Shown here piece by piece: positions 1-11,794 of a DNA stretch of 64,000 nt. Where the stretch lies: the NCBI GenBank assembly GCA_032209605.1, contig JASFXZ010000016.1, positions 2,728,001-2,792,000 of the forward strand. Reading direction: 5' to 3'. The stretch comes from Mactromeris polynyma. Its lineage: Eukaryota > Mollusca > Bivalvia > Venerida > Mactridae. The position numbers were made by a program, and so were the translations under genes. Under the pieces are notes generated by a model that was not told where the DNA came from, did no database searches, and saw only the letters and a list, made by a program, of their open reading frames with translations. Positions within the stretch are counted from its first letter, which is position 1. Every line of letters begins with the position of its first letter.

Positions 1-284
1 TCAGTCAATGAAAAACATGTTTTAGAAATTATTGACCAATGTATATATAGTGAACACAATGACGGTACTCTCAACTAAATATTTGCTATATTTCAAGATA
101 AATGACGTGGTCACAGTTATGTTCCTATCTTAACATTTCAAATAAAATATAATGAATGGAATAATATTTCTGTCTGCCGATCACCGCGATTGGACACGTT
201 AGAACAATAAGATTACATCAAAAACGCTCAAAATCATATACGTTTATCGACAAACGCGCTGAACCGGTATCACGTCTCGGTAGG

Positions 285-600
285 TGTTCGTTTTGTTTGT
301 GTTTGTGTGGGGGATTACGCTGTTTCACAACAATATTTCAATTATATACGGCAGTCTACTGACCTAACTAGTTCTCCTTAGTTACCGATCAGTACTTGTC
401 TGCTTATCAGCAAGCGACTGACACCCTCCGCACATAAATAAGAGTTCAGAGGAGGAGGATAAATGACTTTCAAAGCATTTTCTTCAGTCACTTTGTTAAA
501 TACATCAACATAAGCATAGCCTGTGTTTCGAACCCACGGCCTCCCTATCAGCAGTCGAGCGCTCTACCGACAAGGCTAAACGGGCAGGCCCTGGCAAAAG
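285..600 (-). mobile_element. tRNA-derived SINE copy
   Basis: Read on the minus strand, a tRNA-like head (about 586 down to 523) is followed by a body running to about 285. The body contains a GCGACTGACAC-like stretch, an AGAGGAGGAGGATAAATGA stretch and a tail near TTTCACAACAATATTTCA. The body matches, in the same order, the sequence on either side of the 21-bp minisatellite at 5.2-6.1 kb, and pieces of it recur at 49.87 and 54.08 kb. A tRNA head on a dispersed body is the definition of a SINE. The exact ends and family name are not established. Confidence 0.7.
523..586 (-). promoter_or_regulatory. tRNA-like head with Pol III A and B boxes
   Basis: On the minus strand the head begins GCCCGTTTAGCC. 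An A-box-like TAGCCTTGTCGGTAGAGCG lies at 578-560 and a B box GGTTCGAAAC at 534-525, with tRNA-like spacing. These are the internal promoter elements of RNA polymerase III. It continues straight into the repeat body with no CCA or terminator, so it is a SINE head rather than a working tRNA gene. Confidence 0.7.
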
Positions 601-1555
601 TCCGCAAGGAGCTTAGTGTACGAAGACGCCGTGGTAAATATTTAAAAATGACAATGTGAATGGTTTCCTCATAAACTTATTGGAGCGCTTCCATGACTAA
701 AGCTGTGCTGGTGTCTAAGGTTATTATGTCGAGTTATCCCCGATGAAATGACGTCAGTAACTAATGGCTTTCTCGTAAGTGTCGTTGGTTGCTTACTTTT
801 GATTTGTAGAATTAAATGAACATGAAACCTTTTTTTGTAATTTGTTTCATCCCATTTGAAAAATAGAAACTTTTAAGAATTAAAACATTTGAGTAAAGCG
901 TTTCTGAGGCAACGTCATTTTGTAGTTTATTTTTGCTTTTTGTTCCTAACATTTGAATTGCTATAAGAAGAAAATGAAACGTCTGATTTAAATACCTTTG
1001 GTATCAAATGAAACTAAAAAATATATCTGTAAGACAATGTAAAAACCTGAAAAAATATGGGTGTTTTTTTTCTATAAAACAGGTTTTGTCGTGACACTGC
1101 TCATTGATATACTGAGCTGCTTCGTCTGTCGAGCTGAATGTTTCCATTCAGTTAAAACTAACATCGATTAAGCTTCAGTTCCTCCATAAATTGTTATCAA
1201 TTATAATGTATTATGATGTTCCACAAAGCGCATGGCAACACGTCTAATTATAACAATGCACAAAGAATGGCACATTCTATTTCTTTATATAGGGATATTT
1301 GTTAAAAGTTAATAGTATTTAACAGATGAATAAAACTGCAACGGTATCATCGAGTACCTGTTTCAGAAAATGGAATGATCCAATCTAAGTATATAATTGA
1401 ATGGTCAATTAAATATCATAATTATGAGTACTATGCACAGAGCGCGAATATGTCCATTTCTAGTTCTGTGTTACATTCAAGCATGGTTCATGGAGTGAAA
1501 TTAGAAGCTCAACATTTAGCATCGCTCTTAATACATAAATGTTTATATTTATTCG
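601..1555. other. no recognised feature
   Basis: AT-rich sequence with only short open frames. I see no gene, RNA or repeat in it. Confidence 0.5.
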
Positions 1556-1574
1556 ACTTTAAACAATACAAGAC

Positions 1575-1705
1575 AATATAATTTATTGCGAAAAACATAT
1601 TAAAATGTTTATAGCAAACATAAAACAATATTACAATACAATTGCAATGTAGATGAGATACATGGATTTTCAAAAAACATAACAAATTTCAAACAATTTT
1701 CGTAA
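1575..1705. repeat. fragment shared with the 61.9-kb LINE 3' region
   Basis: The stretch with TGTAGATGAGATACATGGATT, followed by TTTTCAAAAAACATAACAAATT, resembles 61905-61950, which lies just downstream of the minus-strand LINE relic at 62.05-62.3 kb. It is probably a remnant of the same LINE's 3' untranslated end, in the same orientation. No coding part is recognisable next to it. Confidence 0.4.
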
Positions 1706-1825
1706 CTTAGTTGATGACAGTGTTTGTCTTCATTGAATGTATGTGTATTATAGAATATTTTTTTAAATTTATATTGTTATAATATTATGTTAATAGATCA
1801 TGTTATATTTAAGATTGTATGACTT

Positions 1826-2075
1826 TTTTCTGCGCACGTGGTTTTGCTATTTGCATATCAGTGTTGTGTAAACCAATCATATTTTACGTTAACCACCAAG
1901 GCAATTTTTCTTTAACCGAACAACGTTTGTAACCTAGATGCGGATTGGTTAACACCTTTCGATAAAGGGTACATTACCTTACCGAAATCCACTGAATTTC
2001 GGTGAATTAACCGAAATCCATTTTGGATCTGGAGTGACCAGCAATCGTATCATCTCTGCATTCTTTTATGTTGCA
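1826..2075 (+). repeat. dispersed repeat family Q, copy 1 (near full)
   Basis: This copy runs from a GCGCACGTGGTTTTGCTATT start, through two facing CCAAT motifs (AACCAATCA and GGATTGGTTAAC), to GGATCTGGAGTGACCAGCAA and a TTTTATGTTGCACA end. The same order of motifs recurs at 27.17-27.41 kb, and partial or diverged copies lie at 7.18 and 15.05 kb. It has no tRNA head, no clear terminal inverted repeat and no coding capacity. Its class is unknown. It could be part of an LTR or a non-autonomous element. Confidence 0.65.
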
Positions 2076-2207
2076 CAACAAATCTTTACCATCTTTTGTC
2101 AAGATATTACTTGTTTTTGTTTATATCTCTACACGTTATCTTCTATAAATATAGGTATTATTATAATACTTTATTTTGATTAAATATTAACTTGACACTT
2201 CTTGCAG

Positions 2208-2337
2208 GCCGAAGCTCAAATCCTGAATCAACAGTCGAACGAATGCGCAGTTCAAATAAATACCCTCGTACACGCCAGACACCCTTCAGATTCGGCAAAT
2301 AGATCGATGTTCGAATTTTCAGTTCACCAACCTTAAG
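2208..2337 (+). other. possible isolated exon (130 nt)
   Basis: A pyrimidine-rich tract ending CACTTCTTGCAG precedes it and AAG/GTAAGA follows it, which are good splice acceptor and donor contexts. The enclosed 130 nt are visibly richer in G and C than the flanks. No plus-strand frame is open through it. The phase-0 frame is open for 42 codons and then stops one base before the donor, so on this strand it would be a non-coding or 3'-terminal exon. The minus strand is open across the whole stretch (63 codons, 2161-2352), so a minus-strand coding relic is an alternative. No family is recognised. Confidence 0.25.
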
Positions 2338-2419
2338 GTAAGAATTTATCAAAGTGTAAGTGGAAATAATCTACAAATCGTGCTAAAACTGTTTATGGCT
2401 TTTAAATATATTATTTTTT

Positions 2420-4170
2420 TAACGACGGAAGCTTACCAATCTTCTCCGACAGGAGATAGTTAAATGCTATTAGAAACCAACAAAGATATGATTTTCTAAT
2501 AGTAGGCATTTACAAAAAATATGCCGCTTAATACTTCTATACACTTTGATACCTGTGCAATACATTAGCATGCAGAGAACGGATGAACTAAGTGTGCGTG
2601 CGAAAATACTTCGTTTATTATAAACTATGTAGTATTATTGGAAAATGTCATACTTGTTCTTTTTTATAATGACACTTACCTGAAGGAATAACTTCGGAAT
2701 TGTCATAATACATATCGTAGTAATTAATGTGTTACACTAAAGCATGAGTTAATAATACGAACCACTTACATGTCGAAATAGTCAAAGTTGTTATTTCGAA
2801 ATTCAGAACCACAATACCTTGACGTATCATTTTGACGTTTATACAATACAGAAAATGCCGATTGGGAAAGTCAACAAACATTTTACAACAATAAGTGCAT
2901 TTTGTGAGCTTGAAGTAGAACATTTGTGTATGTTCGTTAAACATTTGATACGTATACGTTGGAATTGCAAATTCACGACTGTTCAATTAGAGTTAAGCAA
3001 ATACAAATACAGACAAAGGCAATGCAAGAATCGTGCAATATAAAACAGCTACAAAATATATATTTGACATTTATGCTTAGGAAATTTCTAATAGCTTCAA
3101 CATACAGACTTGTAAATGTGACTTGATTATCGTAAGTAAACCAACTAAAATAGCAACATGAATTCATGCATTAAACCACTTTCGTAAATTATTGTTGAAT
3201 AAATTGCCAAAGGACATGGGTATTCATCTATACAAATTACATATAAGAAAGTCACTGCGTCCCAGCCACGTACATAAATCATAACGCTTGAGCGAATGTC
3301 TGGAAGGCAAATCGATTTGCCAGTAATTCAGTACATAGGACCACAAAAATCCAACTTAATATCAATTAAGTTCCCTATATAGAAATAGGATTGGGCAAAA
3401 TATTTGCCTAGCTATCATTTCCCTCTCTGCAGCCAAGGGTTAAACTGATTTTTGTGATCTCATGTTGTTCGACTTCTGTCGTCGTTGCTATTAACAGTTT
3501 TTGTCGGCGCTATAAATACAATCTTTTTCTTAGAATTCAACCGAACTTTTACTTAGTTATGTAGGCAAATGAGTGCGGCTTGTTCTTGAACCAGCGGTAT
3601 TGCAATATCACCATCAGAGGTAATTGTAATTCCCTTTAACACTTATTCGACAAAACACACGTATGTGAGTTTCTCTACAATTGCTCAAACGCATTTAATT
3701 GGTTAAGGAGACAGTGGCCAACTATTTCGATGTTTATTTCAATTCCATTACAGAAATGTAATACCACTAAGATACATACTATTCTAAGAGTGTTCAAGTG
3801 AGCTATGAAGGGCGGGCGTCATGACCCAACCGTAATACATATCATGACAAATCAATATATAATAATAATATAGTGATAACGATATAAACATATATCACTG
3901 TAAAGCTATGTAACGTATCGGTATACAGTATCGTCACATCTTGACATATAAACATGATGATTTATGTCCAACAAACATCTTTCATATCAAACAAGTATGT
4001 ACGTAATTGTGGTAAATAATTGGAACAATTACAATTTTGTAATATGTATGGATAACCAATTTGCACAAATAGTGTTTTCTTATCCAATGTTGAAATTAGA
4101 TTAAAATATTTTTATATCAGTCGTATCTCTGCTTGTAGATGAAACGTTCTTTGGTTCCCGTAAAAATGAT
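2420..4170. other. no recognised gene
   Basis: AT-rich sequence without a supported gene. The only structure noted is a perfect 16-bp palindrome, GGCAAATCGATTTGCC, at 3306-3321. Short open frames at 2.7-3.2 kb overlap on both strands and look random. Confidence 0.5.
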
Positions 4171-4587
4171 GAGTTTATCTTAATTTGCTTATTTTATCTG
4201 ACTGTACTAATTTTATCTGGCGGCGAAAAGTGGGTCTACTGGGATTCAAACTAACCCATATACCACATTTTTGTATTTCATTGATAGAGTGTAATGAATA
4301 TAGCAAAAATGCCGACCGAATACTGAAATGGCACGTGTTCATTGGCACGTAGCACGAAATCACTTACCCTTTTTACGAATTGATCGTTTCAGCAAGTTTC
4401 GTGTCTTAGCAAGGTGTTAAATAGTACACAAAAACAGACTGCTAAATGTTTAAATCTTAATATATTGTACTGCTTATAGCAAACTTCCCCTACAGTCAAA
4501 TATACCAACAATAAATATATTTTATGGTTCATTGTAAGTACTTGTAAGGAATGTAGAAAAAAGGTAGTTTATGTCATGAAAGAAACG

Positions 4588-4723
4588 TTAAGGAAACATC
4601 AGGACCTCAGGCATGTCACAAATTTCGAGGCATTGTGGTGGAGGAGTAGGGCGCATTGCTCCTAGTCCAATGGTGTTGGTTCCCATCTTCACAATTCCTG
4701 CATTGTACTGGTAACCTAGGAAG
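4588..4723 (-). CDS. possible terminal coding exon, function unknown
   Basis: On the minus strand, TATTAATCACTCTCGATGGC-AG is a plausible branch point and splice acceptor. It is followed by an open frame of about 44 codons ending in TAA at 4590-4588. The peptide contains GYQYNAG, VKMGTNTIGLGAMRP, TPPPQC and EICDMPE. It is rich in G and P, has two cysteines and lacks the low-complexity look of chance ORFs in this AT-rich DNA. The stretch is clearly richer in G and C than its flanks. I do not recognise the family. No upstream exon was found, so it may be the last exon of a gene to the right, a pseudogene or a piece of a mobile element. The plus strand also has one open frame here, which weakens the case. 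Confidence 0.35.
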
Positions 4724-5169
4724 CTGCCATCGAGAGTGATTAATATATGTTATGGTAACTTGTTCTATAATCGAAGTAAAATATAAAAGTTTAAAATAAA
4801 GCTTTTATAGAGTGCATGGTTATAATAAAACTTCAACTTGATGATGATCTACAGACTTAAGATAAGTCGTACACATATTCAAAATACTATGTAACATATT
4901 GTTAAAATCCACCCGATAGTGTATGTGGTTTTTTTAATAAAGAATTAGAATTATTAATTTGGTTTGAGATCAGCATTATCAACTTTCAGACATATCCTTT
5001 TACAGATACATACAGCGCCATTTTCAACTTGGTTATCCAGATCGTAAATTAAGAAAAATAAATTTCAAACCATTCCAATATCATTGGCCTTCACTTCATA
5101 ACTTGTGCCTACAACTTGAGATCGAATTTGTATCTGGTTTGCGAATAAATGTTATTTGTTGCTTTTAAG

Positions 5170-6105
5170 GGGCGGGGGGGGGGGGAGTACACCGTTTCTC
5201 AACAGTATTTCAGTTATATCCGGTGGTCAGTTGACCTTACCAGTGTACCTGGGTTACCAACCAGTGTTCCTGGGTTACCAACCAGTACTCCTGGGTTACC
5301 AACCAGTGCTCCTGGGTTACCAACCAGTGCTCATAGGTTACCAACCAGTACTCCTGGGTTACCAACCAGTGCTCCTGGGTTACCAACCAGTACTCCTGGG
5401 TTACCAACCAGAGCTCCTGGGTTACCAATCAGTACTCCTGGGTTACCAATCAGTACTCCTGGGTTACCAACCAGTGCTCATAGGTTACCAACCAGTACTC
5501 CTGGGTTACCAACCAGTGCTCCTGGGTTACCAACCAGTACTCCTGGGTTACCAACCAGAGCTCCTGGGTTACCAATCAGTACTCCTGGGTAACCAACCAG
5601 AGCTCCTGGGTTACCAACCAGTACTCCTGGGTTACCAACCAGTGCTCCTGGGTTACCAACCAGTACTCCTGCGTTACCAACCAGTGTTCCTGAGTTACCA
5701 GCCAGTGCTCCCGGGTTACCAGCCAGTGCTCCTGGGGTACCAACCAGTGTTCCTATGTTACCAACCAATGCTCCTGGGTAACCAACCAGTGTTCCTGGGT
5801 TACCAACCAGTGCTCCTGGTTTACCAACCAGTACTCCTGGGTTACCAACCAGTGCTCCTGGGTTACCAACCAGTACTCCTGGGTTACCAACCAGTACTCC
5901 TGGGTTATCAACCAGTGCTCCTGGGTTACCAACCAGTACTCCTGGGTTACCAACCAGTACTCCTGGGTTACCAACCATTACTCCTGGGTTACCAACCAGT
6001 GCTCCTGGGTTACCAACCATTACTAACCTGCTCCTCCGCAAGCAACTGACAACTTCCCAATATAAACGGAGGCCAAATAACTTTGGATACAATATCTTTT
6101 AATCA
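5170..6105 (-). mobile_element. SINE-body copy interrupted by a 21-bp minisatellite
   Basis: The left flank (GTACACCGTTTCTCAACAG, then TATTTCAGTTATATCCGG) matches the tail of the SINE at 310-350. The right flank (CTCCTCCGCAAGCAACTGAC, then AACTTTGGATACAATATCTTTT) matches its body at 410-490. The array therefore lies inside a SINE-family copy. The tRNA head is not seen beyond 6105, so this copy is truncated at its 5' end. Orientation is assigned from the 285-600 copy. A run of G at about 5171-5185 sits at the left edge. Confidence 0.65.
5237..6027. repeat. 21-bp minisatellite, about 37 units
   Basis: The unit is GTTACCAACCAGTACTCCTGG, with common variants GTGCTCC, GTGTTCC and GAGCTCC. From the first GGGTTACCAA at 5251 to the last at 6007 is exactly 36 periods, with no net insertion or deletion. 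A 147-bp (7-unit) higher-order block marked by GCTCATAGG occurs at 5329 and again at 5476. Because 21 is a multiple of three, long open frames appear on both strands (297 codons on +, 204 on -). They encode only 7-residue repeats and are not evidence of a gene. Confidence 0.95.
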
Positions 6106-6109
6106 AATT

Positions 6110-7170
6110 GTACAAATAAATAAAATGCCCATGGAAAATTAAGTGTAATATAATAATAATTAAAGATAATAAGTTATATTGGCATCTCAAGAGAATCAGC
6201 ATACTTACTTTTATCCGTGACTTTAGAATATATTCATTAATTAAAGACCTTCAAAGGAAACAAGCAGGAAAACTTATCTGTACGGATCGTTCAATACTGG
6301 ATATTTTTTTATTCCTTTCTTTATTTACATGGGCACGAAATATTCAGTGTGTTTACATCTAAAGTTATGTGCTTATTCTTCAAGCAGAGGTTCCCCTTCT
6401 TAGACTACATGGTCCACGGAAAGACTACCTGGACCTCGTATTTTATTACTGTCGTCTTATTTGTGTATACATCTTGATGAACCTTACAAAGCAAAACTAG
6501 TCCATCCATTGGTATTTCTTTCACGAATAAAATTTCAAATATTTTAGTTTGCGATTGATTTAAGTGCTATGTTAATTAAACTTTGACATAAAACATATTT
6601 ATTATTCACTTTAAAATTTCATTATTGTTAAGAATCTTAATTTTTTTATTTAATTTTAAGAATTTTAGGAATTTCAATTTAGTCCTGAGAAAAAGTTTAA
6701 ATCAGTGCCAATCCAATGCTTTACATATTTTCCACGAAACTACATAAACGGTAGTTACTTCCCTTGGTATACGATATACATCAACTTAGGCACGTCAAAT
6801 TAAAATAGTTTATTAGAAACCATGCATTATTCGAAATAAAATTTTATATGAATGTTTGTCGAAAAGTCCAAAAGAAACAAATTTTTCCTCACTACCAGAT
6901 GAAAGATATTTTAGCAAAGTGTCGGATTACACTAAATGCATACAAGTCACTTAATATAATTTTATTATTATCTTTATATATTTATCTCGCAGTGATAATG
7001 GTCAATTATGACGCTTTATTATTTATGAAACGCAAAACACATGTCAGCTTAAATATTTTACTGTGATTCTGAACACTTAAATATATCATTAAAATCGGTT
7101 TTTCTCTTCAATTTAATAATCTTATGGTTGTAAATATTTCGAGGGATGGAAAGGAAACAAATTTATCTAT
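6110..7170. other. no recognised gene
   Basis: AT-rich sequence. A short open frame at 6366-6473 encodes about 35 residues with a hydrophobic tail, but nothing supports it as a gene. Confidence 0.45.
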
Positions 7171-7171
7171 T

Positions 7172-7285
7172 TTTCGGTGCAGTCGTACTAACATGGGTTT
7201 GCTATCTGCATATCAGTGTTGTGTTAACCAATCAATTCTTTCGTTAACCACCAAGGCAATAACCGAACAACGTTTGTAACCTTTT
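7172..7285 (+). repeat. family Q, copy 2 (left part only)
   Basis: It matches the left part of family Q: TTTTCGGTGCAGTCGTACTA, TTTGCTATCTGCATATCAG, AACCAATCA, GTTAACCACCAAGGCAATAA and CGAACAACGTTTGTAACC. It stops where copies 1 and 3 continue into GCGGATTGGTTAAC, so it is truncated on the right. Confidence 0.65.
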
Positions 7286-7289
7286 TACT

Positions 7290-10200
7290 ATAAATTGTGC
7301 AATTAAGTGTTTATAATATATATTTTGCGTTTTTGTAAAATAAATGAAAATTCTAACATTTGGACTTAACTGATGGGATATTTTATTGTAGTTTAAAGCA
7401 TCTAGTATTTTAAGTTTATATTGGTTTTTCATTTTTGTTTTTGTGCATTTCCAGAATTGAAATTATTGTTGATTCCTTTTCCTTTTATCTTAAAGGCATT
7501 TCTAAGGTCTGTTTAAATTGACTCCATCATAGCATGGTGTCAGGATCAGGATCAAGTATCGTTTATTTCAACATTTGCACAATTTAGCTGAAATATTACA
7601 TAATGTTAGAAGTGTGAATATTTTGTAAAATTCTGAATACTTTCAATTATAAAATGCTTATTTACCATAATTTGTGAATTTAAAAGTCAAGGTAGATTCT
7701 TTAAAATAGATCCTGACTTTATCTAGATCAATTTCAGTTTTGAGAGCGCTTTTACAACGTTAATTAAAACATTTTAAGTATGGTCGAGTGTGTGGTTAGA
7801 AATTACTGTATAACGTATTTAATTGCTTTTAGAATATGGCAAACATTTGTATGATTAACTTGATCCAGATCAGTTGATTGTTTGTGAATATGGGGCCAGT
7901 AATTGTACACGTTTTTTTCTCGACTAAATTGAATCCGCTTAATGTGGCATGACATGTTCTGCTCTTCTCACATGACTATTTGGTAATTTCAAACCGCATA
8001 ATTTACATTTCATTGCCCCAAAATGCTTTCTGTAAGTTTGATATTAACGTATTTAAGTCGACTTCAGACCTTTAAACTAAAAGTACGATTTTCTGAATTA
8101 AATGCCTTTTTTATTGCAAAATGTATGTCACATTAACTTGCGGCGAAATAAAATAAAATAAAAATGTTGTCGTCGGCAAGGACATTTCTATCCGAATTTG
8201 TTGTCATGGCGATTGAAAGCAAGACAGTGGCATGATATAATATAATAGATATTTGTATAGTTATTTCTAAAATGTTAACAAGTGATTTTGTCAAACAGTA
8301 AAACTGGTTTAATGACCTTTATTGAAGATACACGAGACATAAAATATATTGATACATCTAGCAGGCATCATTCAACATGTGGTGTTATCATATTGCATCA
8401 AATAACAAGCTTACTATCTTAATTGGGCTGTTTCATGTGTCTGTTTGGTACTTTCTCCCCCGGGCCACCATAGGTAACAAATGTACCTCGACGAACATAT
8501 GAAATATCAGTCTGCCAAGCAGTAAATGCGGGAATTTTTCAAGCTTTTTGAATAATAATAAAGTTAGAAAATGTCTTAAAGCGTACAAGCACCACGTGCT
8601 ATTTTGGCAATTCTATGTTTGGCAACATGTAAATAAACATTCTATAGAAACAGTTAAATACGGGAATAAATATTGATTATTTAACACTGCATACATAGCA
8701 GACCACCCATGATGCTTGTCACAGTGTTTATTTTTTGTTTCATGAAACAAATATTTCCCCCCTTATCATGTTTTTTTTATAATCCAAAACGCCCAAATAT
8801 CATGCGACACGTGCAATGAGCAGTCGATCAACAAACAATCCAGTGTGTTTGCTCACTTGTTAGACATCCCTCATGTTCCTGCACAGCAACTATCACTAGT
8901 GTCAAGTCAAGCAGACATTCCTTATTGACTGACTGACATAGCAGTAATTTCCTGTAACATAAAACACCCCAGTGTATTACTTAAATTTAATGAATGCTAA
9001 TGCAAATAGCACCTGGTAATCAAACTAACAACATTCCTTGCAATGCCATAGCATTTTTTCTTCTTTGAAACATAGCTTTACGTTCGCATTGAAAATTATG
9101 ATTGCATCAGAGTTTGCAAATCTATATAATTTCTTTCAACAGCAATGAAAACACGCCTATAAACATCGCAAGAGAAATGATCTATCACAATTCTTTTGGA
9201 GTGTTCATCAATATGTTTGCGCATGCATTCATTTACAAGTACTATAACACGCAAATTACCACGAACTGATAGAAAGTTTGAAAGGGAAGCTACGACTGAA
9301 ATTATACTGACAAAACCACGTACAATTTGGGGTAGCTTTGATTCTAGTCTGTATTTTGCTGATCTTTCTCACGACGAACGTCTCGTCATCTTTCATTAAG
9401 CAGAACAATGAATATCAGCAAAAAAACCTATGCTAAGTCAAATATGATATTGTCGCCAAACGTCGGGTCCTTCTGTGACTAACGGGAAACGAAAACACCC
9501 GAAGTATGCCGATTGTAAATTTCACCAAAAGTGCGAAAGTTAAAATCAACCCGAGTTTAAAATTGCGACCTTTTGATTTTCGGCTGAAATTAAAGACAAC
9601 TTAGCCTAAACACTCGAGTATATGCGTTGATGACGTATTACAAGTATAAGTGTGCTATTTGAGGAAGTGTGTTCCCAGAATGCAACGGACGACACAACAT
9701 GAACGCAGTCACTTCACTTTTCCCATCCCTATTTTCCAAACCATCTGCATTGTAGAATCTACCACAAGCATATAAAATAATATCAATATTATTGTATAAA
9801 CATATTCTAGAAAACCATTCAGAAAAAAGAACAAACCCAATGCACCTCGTTTATTAAAACATGTGCAGATGCACCAAATATGAAAGATGATTCAATACGA
9901 TGGTGCTTTCCTATTTTGTAAAACATTAATGTAATTACGGTTAGACATACATTCTCTCGCTGAACTCAGCCTTTATAACGTTTTAATGTTTACACGCACC
10001 AGAGAAAGATGAACTACAAGCGATGGAAAAAATACAGAAACTGCTTCACTTTCCAGACATTGTAACAGGTGTACGCGTGACCATCTACTTAGTGCAAGAT
10101 GCTTGAAAATGCCAATGATCAAACACGGCTTTGAGGAATACGCTACACTGCAGGTGTGAACAATAATCTATCATTTGAATAGTCAAGTGAAAATGGTACT

Positions 10201-10885
10201 TTATCCAAACGATCTGTATGTTGCAAGAAAAATACTTCTAACGGAAAGATATTTTTTCAGTTAAATTGTTTTCCCACATCTTTGTCGATCGCTGTTTGCA
10301 AAGTAGTTAGAAAGTCGTGAAAAATTGCTGAATGTTGCAGATTACCATTGATAACATTATTCCCCAGGCTGCTTTAAGATACATAGCTATTTTGTTCGTT
10401 AGTTTACGTATTAACAAAATTATTAAAAATAAATAACGGAGATCGTCGGGAAATATCACATACAATGCAGACAATGACCAAAAAAACAAGGAGACATGGA
10501 AATTATACATAATGTAAACTATTACAAACACAAACTAGGACACAGGACACAAACATAATTTATGGAAGAAGACCGGAGTTCCCCCTTTGTACAATATATG
10601 ATAAAAAGGGTGTACTCAATCTCACACGTATACTATATTTTCTAATTATTACTGTCATTGGCCTACTCTTCATAAACTTAAACAGCTGTTATCGAGCTCA
10701 AATAATGTAGTTTTAAGAACACTAGCATCTTTTATTTTTCATGCTAATTTATTGAGAGAATAATTTACTCATCAAGCAATGAATTATGTCCATTTGCCTT
10801 ATGTTACAACCTCACTGTATGCACGATTTTCCAATATACAAATTATTTCAACTATAGTCTTTATCTGTCAATGATTCATACTCGA
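7290..10885. other. no recognised gene
   Basis: Long AT-rich stretch. Open frames are short (75 codons or fewer) and unremarkable. The 67-codon frame at 9196-9399 has no recognisable motif. Confidence 0.45.
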
Positions 10886-10889
10886 TTTT

Positions 10890-11008
10890 ACACAATTTTC
10901 TCGTATATAATGTTTGTTTATGTAATTTTGTTCATCTTTCCCATTGTATATATGTTGTTATGGCAATGAACTTTGTGAGTTTTTGTCAATAAACTTTGAA
11001 CTTGAACT
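10890..11008 (+). repeat. LINE-like 3' tail
   Basis: It ends with TGTCAATAAACTTTGAACTT, followed by GAACT. That is a polyadenylation-like AATAAA followed by short tandem words, a common 3' end of non-LTR retrotransposons. A similar end is at 48.34 kb. No coding part is attached, so class is inferred from the tail alone. Confidence 0.4.
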
Positions 11009-11794
11009 ACCATCACCCAATGTAACAGTTTGGTTGTGATTAGTTGTTAGTAATTTACAACAAAACAGCCTATTATGACTAAACATAGTGAAGTAGGTAC
11101 CCGACAATGCTACAAACGGCTGTACAAGAAATGTATCTACCCTACAATGCTATATATTTGGTTGTTCTAGTTAATCGTGGGTTTTCAAAAATAATGTTCC
11201 AGCTAGCTGAGGGAGAGGATATATTTTGCTAAATGTTTGCCATTTTCATAATACAATTGAAAGTAAATAAATGTTACTTGTCATGAAACACCTTATTATC
11301 TTCTTACTGATATTGTGAAAACATTTGAAACTTTACCTGATTGTTGAGAAATTAATCAATTATACTGTAGACTAAATCGGATCTAGATCAAATCAAGATC
11401 AATTTCAAGATTCTGTCTTATCTTATTATTTATTTATTATCTTTTTCCTAAACAAATAAGATTGAGATTGGAATTCGATTTCTTCTGAAATTTGCAAAAT
11501 GTTCTTATATATCAGATCTATTATGGTGGAATATTTAACTCTGTACAATAATTATGCAAACTTTGAAAGAAACTGTATTTGATCTTGATCCTGTAAACTA
11601 ATTCTTTGTGTGAACACAGGGCCAGGGTCAGGTTTCTTCTTCCTCCCTCGGTACTGATTTTGTCTTTTTCTCCGTGTTGTCATCATGTTTTATAGAATTA
11701 ATATAAGTTATACATGTAAGTACTCTTCTATTAAAATGACACATGTGTGGTTTACATCTGATATACTGTTGTTAAGTGAAATAACTCATTTTCA

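Noticed and set aside
4200..4330. tRNA or SINE head suggested by GGGATTCAAACTAA
   Set aside because: Only a weak B-box-like word. No A box at the right distance on the minus strand.
5156..6092. Open frames of 147-297 codons resembling repetitive proteins
   Set aside because: Same reason: a 21-bp array keeps every stop-free frame open. Start codons and ends lie in SINE flank.
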